Positions 25,807-35,137 are shown, counted from the first letter of the stretch. The stretch is DNA of 64,000 nt from Variovorax sp. WS11 (GCF_010499245.1 NZ_JAAGOW010000001.1:1488001-1552000); one strand, 5' to 3'. Program-made: numbers and translations. The notes: generated by a model not told the origin, from the sequence alone.

Positions 25807-26498
25807 CAATGGGTTCCTCTCAAGACTTGATCTGCTGACGGCCGTGCCGCTTGCAGGATGCGAAGTGCCGCACACGCAGCGCCATAGCCGTTGTCGATGT
25901 TGACAACGAGCACGCCCGGCGCGCAGCTCGCCAGCGCGCCATGCAGAGCAGTGCGCCCCCCCGCCGAGACTCCGTAGCCGACCGAAGTCGGGAGTGCGAT
26001 CACCGCCCCCGGCAGTAGCCCGCCGACCACACTAACCAAAGCGCCCTCCATGCCAGCAGCGACTACGAGCACCGACATTCGGCGCAGCTCGTCAACGCGC
26101 GACAGCAAGCGCCAGAGCCCGGCTACACCCACATCGTTCACGGACATCGCGCGGCACCCGTGGTATTCGAGCGTCCGGAGCACCTCGCGTGCGACCGGTA
26201 GGTCGGAACTGCCAGCAGTCAGCACGGCGACCGGCACGTCCTTCACAACGATGCAGGAGCCATTGACAATGCCGGTGCGGGACAGAACGTCATAGTCCAA
26301 TGCGTCCTGGTGCAGCGACGGCAACGCTTCAAACTGCTGAGGTCCAAGCCTCGTGAAGAGTCGAGACGAAGCGCTCTCGACGGCCTCGCCAATCAGCGCT
26401 TCAAGTTGCTCGCCGCTCTTGCCCGCAGCGTAGATCGCCTCGTCAAACCCGAGCCGTGCTCGACGGTCCTTGTCGAGCTGGATGCCGTGCTCAATCAT
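25806..26498 (-). CDS. larB: LarB, pyridinium-3,5-biscarboxylic acid synthase (AIR carboxylase-like)
   Basis: The 230-residue protein has the PurE-like domain of LarB, which carboxylates nicotinic acid adenine dinucleotide and hydrolyses it in the first step of nickel-pincer nucleotide synthesis. It shows LTAGSSDLPVAREV, VVAAGMEGALVSVVGGL and the C-terminal NIDNGYGAACAALRI segment. An N-terminal helical region of about 80 residues precedes the catalytic domain, as is usual. The start (ATG 26498; GTG 26501 also possible) overlaps the larE end. Order in the operon: larA, larC, larE, larB, hupE. Confidence 0.92.
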   Translation of the reverse strand: MIEHGIQLDKDRRARLGFDEAIYAAGKSGEQLEALIGEAVESASSRLFTRLGPQQFEALPSLHQDALDYDVLSRTGIVNGSCIVVKDVPVAVLTAGSSDLPVAREVLRTLEYHGCRAMSVNDVGVAGLWRLLSRVDELRRMSVLVVAAGMEGALVSVVGGLLPGAVIALPTSVGYGVSAGGRTALHGALASCAPGVLVVNIDNGYGAACAALRILQAARPSADQVLRGTH

Positions 26499-27306
26499 CA
26501 CGCGCCTTCAAGAAGGCACTGCCCGTTCGGTAAGGCTCGAACGTAGGTAGAGTGCCAAGCATCGCTGAATCGGCGAATCGATCCCGTACACGTTGTGCCA
26601 TGGCGACACGCGCCGCAGGGGAGAGAGCGGCGAGCGCCTCGCCGTCGAGCTCGACTACAACGCCCGCCGCGCGCACTCGGCAGCGAACATCGCGCGCTGA
26701 AGTATGCGCCCGAACGATCTGCTCGGCCGCATCGATGCGGTGCAGCATCTGCGTCGAAATGCGCACGCCAGTTTCAACGCGACTCGAAAGGCAAGGTGAG
26801 GCCGGCAATTCTGAAATCTCTGCGAGGCCAAGGTGGCGAGCTATCCCGCGCACGCCAGCCTTGCCAATCCCTGCCTCAACAAGCGGATGCCGTACGCCCG
26901 ATTCTGCCGCCGCTGTGAGTCCGGGCCGAAAATCGCCGAGGTCATCCATATTGGCGCCGGAAACGATCTGGGCCTTCGTGTAGGGCCGGATCGTCCCATA
27001 AAGCGCGCGCTTGCAGTGCAGGCAACGATCAACAGGATTGGCGACGTACTTTTCCTGCTGGAGCTCACCCGGGCTGATTACCTGCAGCGACCAGCCTTCG
27101 GCTGCAGCAAGAGCGCGCACGCGTTCAGTCGCCGCCTGGGGTACCGCGGCAGAAACTGCATGAAACATCGTGACTCGGGCACGCGCATGTCGGCCCGCAA
27201 AGGTCGCCAGCGTCATGCTGTCCACACCGCCGCTGACGGCGACAGCCATAGCGCCGAAGCCGTTCAGAACATCGGACAAGCACGAGATGGCTGCATCAGT
27301 TTCCAT
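26491..27306 (-). CDS. larE: LarE, sacrificial sulfur transferase of nickel-pincer cofactor synthesis
   Basis: The 271-residue PP-loop ATP pyrophosphatase activates the two pyridine carboxylates and replaces them by thiocarboxylates. The PP-loop SGGVDS is at residues 25-30. A conserved cysteine C172 in SPCLSSR corresponds to the sulfur-donating cysteine of single-cysteine LarE. A CLHC pair at 95-98 is also present. The gene overlaps both larC (11 bp) and larB, so translation is coupled. Confidence 0.93.
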   Translation of the reverse strand: METDAAISCLSDVLNGFGAMAVAVSGGVDSMTLATFAGRHARARVTMFHAVSAAVPQAATERVRALAAAEGWSLQVISPGELQQEKYVANPVDRCLHCKRALYGTIRPYTKAQIVSGANMDDLGDFRPGLTAAAESGVRHPLVEAGIGKAGVRGIARHLGLAEISELPASPCLSSRVETGVRISTQMLHRIDAAEQIVRAHTSARDVRCRVRAAGVVVELDGEALAALSPAARVAMAQRVRDRFADSAMLGTLPTFEPYRTGSAFLKARDD

Positions 27307-28663
27307 TGGGATCCTCCAGGGTGTTGGTGATGGGCTCCCCGCAACGACCGAGCGCTTGGCTTTCCGAGAGACGCCTCACGCGATCACGACTTGCATGGCC
27401 TCCATCGACGTGCGCCAGGTCGTCCATTTCTGCTTTGGCCGTCTCCATGCCTGGGCGCGAGCAGATCTTGACGCGCACGGGGTCGCCCCCCCTTCTCGCC
27501 AACACGCTGGTCCCATTGCGCACGAGCGTGTACCGTCCGACCCTCTGCAATCGGAGGCCAATCGTGGTGGTCTCCAAGAAGCATTCCTCGACCACTGCGT
27601 CGACACAACCGTCACGTGTCAACAGCTCGATGCGTGAACCCAGGCGCCCTTTCTTGCCGAAGACGGGCATTTGCACGACCTGTAGTACATCCTTATGTGC
27701 GCGAAGCCGGTCCAAACCGACAGCCAGATCCTCGGCGGACTGGTCGTCGACGTCGAAGTCAATGCGGTGGACGAGGTCGTTTGCAACGGGTGCGCCCATG
27801 GCGGATACGGCGCTGAAAACGGTGCAGCGCAGCACGTTTGCACGGCCTTCCAATTTGCGGCAACCAAAGCCCAATCCAGTGGCTCCAACGGTCATCGCTT
27901 CGCCAACGAAGTCGCCCTCAGTTCCGCGCGTGCTCAGGTGGCGCAGGATCGCGGCGCCCGTAGGCGTGACACGCTCTCCCCCCACACCATCATCGACGAC
28001 CGGCATGCCACGCAAGAGGTACATAGTCGCGGGCGCAGGTACGGGCATCACGCCGTGCGCAGTGCGAACTGTGCCTCCGCCGAGCGGCAATGCTCCGATC
28101 GTCCATTTCGCAGGTCCTACGGCGTCAATAAGGAATGCCGCGGCAACGATATCAATGATGGAATCCCAGGCACCGACTTCGTGGAACTCGACGGCTTCGG
28201 GCTCAACGCCATGAACTGCAGCCTCCGCGTTGGCAAGCGCGGCAAAAATGGCAACGGCGTGTTCACGGACGGCTTTTGACAGTGGCGCCTCTCCAATCCA
28301 GCGCACTATTGCCGAATGGCGCACATGCCCGGCGCGCTGATACCGATCATCCGCGGCGTGCGAGCCAGCGTGTCCGTCCCGGTGCCCGTGCGTATGCGAT
28401 ACGTGATGCGCGTGGGCGCACGGCTCAGCCACGAGGCTAGGCGCTTCGCTCTGCACAACCTCGAAACGCTGGCCGCTCAGCGAATGATCTGAGTGAGCTA
28501 CGAACCGTGCCCGTGCCGGCACCGGCAATGACAGCCGCGAGAGGCATTCCAGAAGAGGGAACTGCAACTCCTGAAATGCTCCGGAGACCGCAGCTACGAA
28601 CATATCGCCTGCGACACCTCCAACGGCGTCGAGGTGAACCCTTGTCGACTGGGGTATCGACAT
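27296..28663 (-). CDS. larC: LarC, nickel insertase of nickel-pincer cofactor synthesis
   Basis: The 455-residue protein inserts nickel into the dithiodicarboxylate nucleotide. It begins VHLDAVGGVAGDMF and carries a histidine-rich stretch around residues 84-117 (HAHHVSHTHGHRDGH), probably nickel-binding. A GAWDSIIDIV region follows. In Lactobacillus plantarum LarC is made by frameshifting between larC1 and larC2; here both parts form one continuous frame. The ATG at 28663 lies one base after the larA stop, so a longer upstream start inside larA is unlikely. Confidence 0.92.
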   Translation of the reverse strand: MSIPQSTRVHLDAVGGVAGDMFVAAVSGAFQELQFPLLECLSRLSLPVPARARFVAHSDHSLSGQRFEVVQSEAPSLVAEPCAHAHHVSHTHGHRDGHAGSHAADDRYQRAGHVRHSAIVRWIGEAPLSKAVREHAVAIFAALANAEAAVHGVEPEAVEFHEVGAWDSIIDIVAAAFLIDAVGPAKWTIGALPLGGGTVRTAHGVMPVPAPATMYLLRGMPVVDDGVGGERVTPTGAAILRHLSTRGTEGDFVGEAMTVGATGLGFGCRKLEGRANVLRCTVFSAVSAMGAPVANDLVHRIDFDVDDQSAEDLAVGLDRLRAHKDVLQVVQMPVFGKKGRLGSRIELLTRDGCVDAVVEECFLETTTIGLRLQRVGRYTLVRNGTSVLARRGGDPVRVKICSRPGMETAKAEMDDLAHVDGGHASRDRVRRLSESQALGRCGEPITNTLEDPNGN

Positions 28664-28664
28664 G

Positions 28665-30098
28665 CTAACCCTGCCCCGCTTCGACTGCGAACTTGAACCG
28701 TGGGCGGCTCCAGAATGTGGGGGCGACGACCACTCGTGGCGTTGGACCCACATGCTTGCGCGCAAGCTGCCAGGCCTTCTGGAAATCTGTTACCGGCGTC
28801 AGGCTCAGGTCACGGAAGGCGCCCGGGTTGGAGACGCCAGCGAGGTACACGGCGCCCGCCCTCTCTAGCGCGTACTCCATTTCATAGAGGAGCCAGAAAG
28901 GATGCAGCGCAGGGTATCCGTAGCCATGTCGATAGGCATGCAGGTATTCCGGTCGAGCAGCGAACTCCGCCTCATGATCCACAAGCGGCCGCATGTTGTG
29001 GTAACGGCCGTAGAGATCGACTGCTTCCTGGTAAGACGGAAAGTGCCTAGGATCGATCATGCCGTTGCTTGGCGACAATGCAATGATGACGCCGCCTTCG
29101 CGAAGGATCGGAATTCCCGGCGAGAACCGCGGCGGCACCAGGGCACCCACGGTTGCGACCAGCGCGTTGTTGGAGTGGCCATAGGCATAGGTTTGAGCCA
29201 AGCCTATGATCAGCACGTCTGCTTGCGGCACATCGCACCTGAAGATCTGCTCTGCGCGCGTCCAAGCGGGTTTGGTAATCTGGTTGGCGTGGCCGGCAAA
29301 GACGTCGATGATGCGGCCTTGCGTGCCGGCGATGGCGTTGACGTAGAACACTGGCTTGCCCGTCGCGGTCTCGAGGAAGGCACTCATCTCCGGCTTCATG
29401 CCCATGGGCTTGGGCTTCGATTGGCCGGCCCGCGATTCTGCGACATGCTGTGGTATCGAGTTCAAGCTGTGGTGTGACGCAATGCTTCGAGTCGAAGCAA
29501 GTCCAATCAAGGCGCCCGTTCCAGTGAAGCCGCGCCAGGGCTGCGCCGCAACGTTGCCCTGATAGATTTGAAGGTCGGCATCAAAGAAGGTCTTGTTGTG
29601 CTCGACAACGCGACCGCCTTCCGTAACACCGAAATAGCGCAGGCCCGCCGGATCATCGCAGTCGTGATTGACGATCTGGCCTCGCGGCCAAAAGCGCTCA
29701 AAAATCTCCGGACCTAGATGATTCGCGAGTTCAGATCGCGTGTTCTTGCGATGATTGGCGCAAGCATTGATGAAAACGATGTCGCGCTCGTCGACACCGG
29801 CAGCTTCGAGCACATCCACGATGCGCGGAAGAATGGTGGTTGCAACGTTCGCTGGTCGCGTGATATCGTCAAAAGCGATTGCCACGCGCATACCTGGGCG
29901 CGCCATTTCCGCCAGTGGCGGCAGCCCGCTCGGCTTGGCAAGCGCCTCGCGCACAGCCTGCGCCGGATCGTCCAGGAAAGGCGGGTCATTGAACTCGGCT
30001 ATGACGGCCGACTCGGGCACTTCGATCGTCAGCTTGCGGTCGCCGTAGTCAACCGATACGCTTTTGGTGGCGTTCACGTCGGGTCCTTTCGCGCTCAT
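28665..30098 (-). CDS. larA: LarA-like nickel-pincer-dependent racemase/epimerase family protein (divergent)
   Basis: The 477-residue LarA/DUF2088 family protein is probably a 2-hydroxyacid racemase or epimerase. Conserved parts are D78-x-T-R81-P (DxTRP motif), H116 in ANHRKNT (matching LarA H108) and H209-H210 (matching H200). The segment that in lactate racemase carries H174 and the cofactor-attaching K184 reads instead QPWRGFTGTGALIG (186-199). There is no lysine between K169 and K228, and no histidine from 168 to 208. Cofactor binding must therefore differ, or be non-covalent. The gene sits between a CoA ligase (4-bp overlap) and larC, so it is the obvious client of the cofactor. The substrate is unknown; lactate is not assured. 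Confidence 0.85.
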   Translation of the reverse strand: MSAKGPDVNATKSVSVDYGDRKLTIEVPESAVIAEFNDPPFLDDPAQAVREALAKPSGLPPLAEMARPGMRVAIAFDDITRPANVATTILPRIVDVLEAAGVDERDIVFINACANHRKNTRSELANHLGPEIFERFWPRGQIVNHDCDDPAGLRYFGVTEGGRVVEHNKTFFDADLQIYQGNVAAQPWRGFTGTGALIGLASTRSIASHHSLNSIPQHVAESRAGQSKPKPMGMKPEMSAFLETATGKPVFYVNAIAGTQGRIIDVFAGHANQITKPAWTRAEQIFRCDVPQADVLIIGLAQTYAYGHSNNALVATVGALVPPRFSPGIPILREGGVIIALSPSNGMIDPRHFPSYQEAVDLYGRYHNMRPLVDHEAEFAARPEYLHAYRHGYGYPALHPFWLLYEMEYALERAGAVYLAGVSNPGAFRDLSLTPVTDFQKAWQLARKHVGPTPRVVVAPTFWSRPRFKFAVEAGQG

Positions 30099-31567
30099 TT
30101 GGCCTCGATCGCGAATGCATCCCGCACGGCTAAACGCACCACTTTGCCGAGTGCGTTGCGTGGCAGCTCCTGGACAAAGACCACGTGCTCCGGCACCTTG
30201 AAATCGCTGAGCTGCGTTCTCAGAAAGGAGACAATCTCCTCGGCAGAGACCGGAGAATCGCAGACTACGGACAGACCAACGACCTCGCCCCAGATCGGAT
30301 CAGGTAGGCCGACCGCTGCAGCGTGTCGCACCGCGAAATGACGCAGGGCCGCCTCCTCAACCTCAAGCGGCGCTATGTTCTCACCACCGCGCAGAATCAT
30401 CTCCTTTTTGCGGCCGACGATGGTCACAAAGCCCTCAGCGTCGATGGAGCCCAAGTCCCCTGTAAGAAACCAGCCCGAAGAGAAGGCGCGCCTTGTGTTC
30501 TCTTCATCTCTAAAATACCCCCGCGTGAGCGTCGGCCCGCGCAGTGCGATCTCACCATCGATGATGCACAGTTCCTGAGGAGGGAGCACCTTACCGATGG
30601 AACCAAATTTTCGGCGACCTACGAGCGGGTTCATTGTGGTCACAGCGGTGCTCTCTGTCAGTCCATATGCCTCTAGGAGCAAGCCGCGGCCGAATCGTTC
30701 TTCGAAGCGCTCGGCTAGAGCTACCGGCGTCGGCGCCGATGCCACCATGATGAACTGTAGCCCGCTGGCGCCCATCGCCGGCCCCTTGTCCTGATGCTCC
30801 ATCAACAGCGCAAGGATGCTCGGGGAGACGCTAGCTGACGTGCAACCGTATCTCAAGCACTCATCCCAGAATCGGGAGGCGCTGAATCGCCGGCGCAATA
30901 TCACCGTCGCGCCGCTGGCGAGGAACGGGAGATGGCTGAACATCAACGCGTTCGTGTGGAAAAGCGGCATTACGCAGAGAGTGCGGTCAGCACGGGTGAT
31001 ACCGAAGTTCTCCTGAACGATCCTGGTAGCCGACACCACATTGCTATGTGTGAGTAGAACGCCCTTCGGATTGCCGGTAGTGCCGGACGTATAGATGAGC
31101 AGCGCGCCATCGTCTGCATCCAGCGGCACATCAGTAGGCGCGTACGACACATCAGCCAGCAGAGGCTCGCCTGATCCGCGTAGCACCAGTAGTTCGGGCT
31201 GATGAGACAGCAGCGGGAGCGCGTTCTGCAGAGTCGGAAGAAGCTCGCAGCCGACTACCACGTACCGGCTCGCGGCATGCTGAAGGACGTATGCGATCTC
31301 AGGCGGAGCTAGCCGCGTATTGATGGGGTTGGCCACCAGGCCGGCTCTGAAGGCGCCGAAGTACGCGCCAACCAGTAGTGCGTCGTTGCCCACGAAAAAG
31401 CTTACCCGGTCGCCGCGCTCCAGTCCTGATGCAAGAAAGTGCCGCGCAAAACGGTTGGCCAGCGCGTCTACCTCGGCGTAGGACCATACTTCTTCCTCAA
31501 ACACCAGCGCTACGGAACCGCCGAGCGAGTTGTCGAGCAAACCCCCTGCCAATGATGTCTCTTTCAT
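30095..31567 (-). CDS. AMP-dependent acyl-CoA synthetase/ligase
   Basis: The 490-residue ANL-superfamily enzyme activates a carboxylic acid with ATP and CoA. The AMP-binding motif YTSGTTGNPKGVLLTH, the YGLTES motif and the C-terminal GRKKEMILRGGENIAP hinge region are all intact. The start at 31567 has GGAG about 11 nt upstream; an upstream ATG at 31648 would run through the intergenic promoter region. It is the first gene of the lar operon and overlaps the larA-like start by 4 bp. That arrangement suggests the hydroxyacid handled by LarA, or its product, is converted to a CoA thioester. Acyl specificity is not readable. Confidence 0.88.
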   Translation of the reverse strand: MKETSLAGGLLDNSLGGSVALVFEEEVWSYAEVDALANRFARHFLASGLERGDRVSFFVGNDALLVGAYFGAFRAGLVANPINTRLAPPEIAYVLQHAASRYVVVGCELLPTLQNALPLLSHQPELLVLRGSGEPLLADVSYAPTDVPLDADDGALLIYTSGTTGNPKGVLLTHSNVVSATRIVQENFGITRADRTLCVMPLFHTNALMFSHLPFLASGATVILRRRFSASRFWDECLRYGCTSASVSPSILALLMEHQDKGPAMGASGLQFIMVASAPTPVALAERFEERFGRGLLLEAYGLTESTAVTTMNPLVGRRKFGSIGKVLPPQELCIIDGEIALRGPTLTRGYFRDEENTRRAFSSGWFLTGDLGSIDAEGFVTIVGRKKEMILRGGENIAPLEVEEAALRHFAVRHAAAVGLPDPIWGEVVGLSVVCDSPVSAEEIVSFLRTQLSDFKVPEHVVFVQELPRNALGKVVRLAVRDAFAIEAK

Positions 31568-31646
31568 ATCTTGCTTGCTCCATTTGCCGGGGAAGTTTAG
31601 AAGTGAGATGGGGGCAAGAAAAAACGACATTTCCCGCTGGTATCCC

Positions 31647-31663
31647 ATCGCAAAATCCGATGA
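31647..31663. promoter_or_regulatory. candidate LysR binding box between lar operon and lysR
   Basis: CATCG-N7-CGATG is a perfect dyad with an internal T-N11-A core, as in LysR-type operators. It lies in the 119-bp gap between the divergent ligase-lar operon (start 31567) and the LysR gene (start 31687). The placement fits control of both promoters by this LysR protein. No -35/-10 boxes are assigned. Confidence 0.5.
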
Positions 31664-31686
31664 GTTGACGACGTCTTCAAAAACTG

Positions 31687-32592
31687 ATGAACATCAAGCA
31701 AATTGAGACCTTTGTGCGCGTAGTCGAACTCGGTAGCTTCAGCGCTGCGGCAGAAGCGCTCCACGCTTCACAGTCGACCATCTCGGCTCGGATCAAGGAT
31801 CTCGAGCGTCACCTCGGGACCGAGCTCTTCGACCGAAGCTTCCGTCGCCCGCAGGTCACCCCAAAGGGGCGCGAACTCTTTGAGCACGCGCAGCATTTGG
31901 TGGAATTCACGTCTTCACTGACTCGCACACTACGGGATCCAACGGCGCTTACAGGAGCCGTGCGGCTCGGCGTCGTTGATGTGGTCGCCAGTACTTGGCT
32001 GCCGCGAATGGTGCAGAGTCTCAGGGCAAGCCACCCGAACGTGAGCCTTCACCTCGACATTTCCCTCACACGCGTGCTCATGGACCGCCTGCGAAGCGGA
32101 CATTTAGACCTCGCCGTCGTAACCGGCGCGGTCAGCGACGCATCGTTGCACCAGACGCTACTTGGCCATGACGAATTCGTGTGGATGGCGGCGCCATCGC
32201 TGGGCGTGCCAGACGAGACCCTCGGGCCTGCCGAACTGAAGAGGTGGCCAATCCTGATGATGCCGGAGGACTCACATCACTTTCCGGTACTCAAGCAATG
32301 GTTCCGCGACGCCGGAACGAGCGTCATCGCGGCTGCCTCGTGCAACACCATGAACGTCCTCGCGGAACTCGCCACGACCGGCCTCGGCGTCACGTTGCTA
32401 CCGCGCCGCTGCCTTGGCAACCAGATCGCTGAAGGACGTTTAGTCGTGCTGAAAACCACTCCTGCCATGGCGCGCGTGCCGATCTATCTAGTCCATCGCA
32501 CCGACCGCGTCCCGGTCATGGAGCCAGCGATCGCACACGCTGCGAAGGCAGCCTCCGCCTCCCGAGGCGAATTGGACGGCGATACACGGTAG
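31687..32592 (+). CDS. LysR-family transcriptional regulator, probable regulator of the lar operon
   Basis: The 301-residue regulator has the N-terminal helix-turn-helix MNIKQIETFVRVVELGSFSA with AEALHASQSTISARIKDLE, followed by the effector-binding domain. It is divergent from the ligase-larA-C-E-B-hupE operon with a LysR-type dyad between them. Classical LysR logic would make it the activator, responding to the hydroxyacid or acid substrate. That role is inferred from position. Confidence 0.9.
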   Translation: MNIKQIETFVRVVELGSFSAAAEALHASQSTISARIKDLERHLGTELFDRSFRRPQVTPKGRELFEHAQHLVEFTSSLTRTLRDPTALTGAVRLGVVDVVASTWLPRMVQSLRASHPNVSLHLDISLTRVLMDRLRSGHLDLAVVTGAVSDASLHQTLLGHDEFVWMAAPSLGVPDETLGPAELKRWPILMMPEDSHHFPVLKQWFRDAGTSVIAAASCNTMNVLAELATTGLGVTLLPRRCLGNQIAEGRLVVLKTTPAMARVPIYLVHRTDRVPVMEPAIAHAAKAASASRGELDGDTR

Positions 32593-32946
32593 AGAGGTGC
32601 CGCGCGAGAGGGTCTGCGGTGGGTCAATCAGCGGCACATCGGGGCTGGATTCACCACCTAAGCATAGGCGCGCAAGGCCGCAACTCAACATCTGCGAAAA
32701 TGTCGTGGTCGTCGCCGGGAGTGATCGCGACTTTGCGCGGAGCCACTGACGTGGTGTCGTTGCCGTTCTCAGCCTGTTTTAGGTGGAAGAGCTTGTTGTC
32801 CACTCAGCGGGCCGAGCAATCATTACTCGGACAGTTCAGAAAGGAAACCGCAACGGGCGACCGTCGGAACCCAGGCGCGCCTGTAGTCTGCCCAAGGACG
32901 AAATGTCAGCTGGCCCGCGCCGCTGCGCGCGGACACAATAGGCGGC
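32593..32946. other. gap without recognised gene
   Basis: About 350 bp between two LysR genes on the same strand. No supported coding frame, RNA or clear hairpin was seen. Confidence 0.4.
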
Positions 32947-33828
32947 ATGCCCCGCATTCCCCCAATCCAGTGTTTGCTCGCCTTCGAATCGCTTGCACGC
33001 CTGCGCAGCGTCACGCTGGCCGCGCAAGCGTTGAACGTCACACCAAGCGCGGTGAGCCATCGCATCAGGCAGTTGGAGGCTCATCTCGCATGCAAGGTTT
33101 TTGTGCGTTCCGACTTCAGCCTTAGCGCCGAAGGTGCCGACTATCTGCCTCGGGTGCAAGAGGCGCTAAAAGGTCTGGCGCAGGTGCCTGGCCGGCGACA
33201 CCAAGATGCGATGCCGACGCGACTGAGAGTGGCAGTCACGCCGACGTTCTCGCGCCAGCTGCTGCTGCCACGATTGGCACTCTTTCGCCATGAGTTCCCC
33301 GAGATCGAGCTGATTTTGCAGGTTGCCATCCCGGGCCGCCAGTCCACTCACGAAGATGCTGACATCGAACTAACCTTTGGAGTCGGCCCGCCTGCTGGCA
33401 GTGAATCTACGCACCTTCTGTCCGACGACGTATGTCCGGTCTGCAGCCCTGAATATCTGCACGAGACAGGACCCCTCGATAGTTTCGCAACTCAGGAGGT
33501 TGTAGCGCGAGCTCATTTGATCCCCTCTCCCCTTGAACCATGGGGAACTTGGTTTCGAGCTTGCGGGATCCTCCAACCCGAACCTCGTTCCGGTACACAG
33601 TTCAACGATCTAGGCTTAGTTCTGGACGCTGCGGTGGCCGGGCTTGGCGTCGCGCTCATGCGACTTAGATTGGGTCAAGCCTGGCTCGACAGCGGCCGGT
33701 TGGTCAGACTATCGCGCAAGCGCGTGCGCTCCCCCAACGACTATTTCCTGTGTTGGAAGCCCGGCACGCTGGACCGGTGGGAATGCGCCGCATTTATTGA
33801 GTGGCTGCGACGGTCACTTCGCGACTGA
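32947..33828 (+). CDS. LysR-family regulator, GcvA-like
   Basis: The 293-residue protein has the GcvA/AmpR-type start PPIQCLLAFESLARLRSVTLAAQALNVT-like pattern, with helix-turn-helix residues LNVTPSAVSHRIRQLE. The effector domain is in the normal place, with a VAGLGVALMR segment near its end. It lies just upstream of the 2-hydroxyacid dehydrogenase gene on the same strand, about 160 bp away, and may control it. Confidence 0.88.
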   Translation: MPRIPPIQCLLAFESLARLRSVTLAAQALNVTPSAVSHRIRQLEAHLACKVFVRSDFSLSAEGADYLPRVQEALKGLAQVPGRRHQDAMPTRLRVAVTPTFSRQLLLPRLALFRHEFPEIELILQVAIPGRQSTHEDADIELTFGVGPPAGSESTHLLSDDVCPVCSPEYLHETGPLDSFATQEVVARAHLIPSPLEPWGTWFRACGILQPEPRSGTQFNDLGLVLDAAVAGLGVALMRLRLGQAWLDSGRLVRLSRKRVRSPNDYFLCWKPGTLDRWECAAFIEWLRRSLRD

Positions 33829-33985
33829 AGCCCTGGCCTCGCTAACGCAAGAAGCGCTCTGAGCAACTTTCACGGCGAGTAGAAATCTCTTCACGCTGCA
33901 CGAGGTCCAGTTGACTACATTGTAGAAACGGGTCCGTCGTATGGCCCATTCAATGTGTTTCCTTCTCGTTGAAACGGCTCATCCA

Positions 33986-35137
33986 ATGCAAACCATCACC
34001 TCCGTAGAGGACCTCCGTGCCCTTGCCAAAAAACGAGTTCCGCGCATGTTCTACGACTACGTGGATTCGGGTTCGTGGACAGAGACAACTTACCGCGCAA
34101 ACACTGATGATTTCAAGTCAATCAAGCTGCGCCAACGTGTCGCGGTGAACATGGACGGGCGGAGAACTGACATCACGATGGTCGGACAAGCGGCAAAAAT
34201 GCCGGTCGCCATCGCGCCGGTCGGTTTGACTGGCATGCAGTTCGCTGACGGAGAAATTCACGCCGCGCGTGCGGCGGAAAAGTTCGGCATTCCATTCACC
34301 CTCTCAACTATGAGCATTTGCTCCATTGAAGACGTTGCGGAAAACACGACTGCCCCCTTCTGGTTCCAGCTTTACATGATGCGCGATCGGCAAGCAATGT
34401 CGCGCATGATCGAGCGCGCTCGCGATGCGCGATGCAGCGCCCTTGTTCTTACCCTCGACCTCCAGGTCATCGGCCAGCGCCACAAGGACCTCAAGAATGG
34501 TCTGACAGCGCCGCCTCGACCGACCTTAAGGAACATCGTCAACTTGGCGACCAAACCCGCTTGGTGCCTGGGGATGATGAGCACGAAGCGGCGCACCTTT
34601 CGCAATCTGGTTGGCCACGTGCAAGGCGTCAGCGATATGCGCTCGCTTTCGGCCTGGACCAATGAGCAGTTTGACCCAACCCTTTCTTGGGCAGATGTCG
34701 AGTGGGTCAAGAGGCAGTGGGGCGGCAAGCTGATCCTCAAGGGAATCATGGTTGCTGAGGATGCGCGACTCGCCGTCGAGGTCGGGGCCGATGCGATCGT
34801 CGTAAGTAATCACGGCGGTCGGCAACTTGATGGCGCACCATCGAGCATCGAGGCGCTGCCGCCAATCGTTGACGCAGTCTCATCCAGGACCGAGGTATGG
34901 GTGGACGGCGGCATACGCAGCGGACAGGACGTACTCAAGGCTTGGGCGCTGGGCGCTCGGGGCACAATGATTGGCCGGGCCATGTCGTACGGCCTTGGGG
35001 CCATGGGCGAGGCAGGCGTGGCCTGTGCGTTGCAGCTCATCCAGAAGGAACTTGACATCACGATGGCCTTTTGTGGTCACACAGATATCCGCGATGTAGA
35101 CAAGCGCATCCTTCTCCCCGGCACCTTTCCCACCTAA
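33986..35137 (+). CDS. FMN-dependent 2-hydroxyacid dehydrogenase (LldD / lactate dehydrogenase family)
   Basis: The 383-residue FMN-dependent alpha-hydroxyacid dehydrogenase is of the L-lactate dehydrogenase (LldD), mandelate dehydrogenase and glycolate oxidase family. The active-site motif SNHGGRQLDGAPSS includes the catalytic histidine. The N-terminal VPRMFYDYVDSGSWTE and the FMN-phosphate segment DGGIRSGQDVLKAWALGA are typical. Such enzymes feed electrons from L-2-hydroxyacids into the respiratory chain. Next to a LarA-type racemase operon, it could oxidise the L-isomer produced there. The start at 33986 gives the family N-terminus; an ATG at 33941 is possible, and neither has a strong ribosome site. 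Confidence 0.88.
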   Translation: MQTITSVEDLRALAKKRVPRMFYDYVDSGSWTETTYRANTDDFKSIKLRQRVAVNMDGRRTDITMVGQAAKMPVAIAPVGLTGMQFADGEIHAARAAEKFGIPFTLSTMSICSIEDVAENTTAPFWFQLYMMRDRQAMSRMIERARDARCSALVLTLDLQVIGQRHKDLKNGLTAPPRPTLRNIVNLATKPAWCLGMMSTKRRTFRNLVGHVQGVSDMRSLSAWTNEQFDPTLSWADVEWVKRQWGGKLILKGIMVAEDARLAVEVGADAIVVSNHGGRQLDGAPSSIEALPPIVDAVSSRTEVWVDGGIRSGQDVLKAWALGARGTMIGRAMSYGLGAMGEAGVACALQLIQKELDITMAFCGHTDIRDVDKRILLPGTFPT

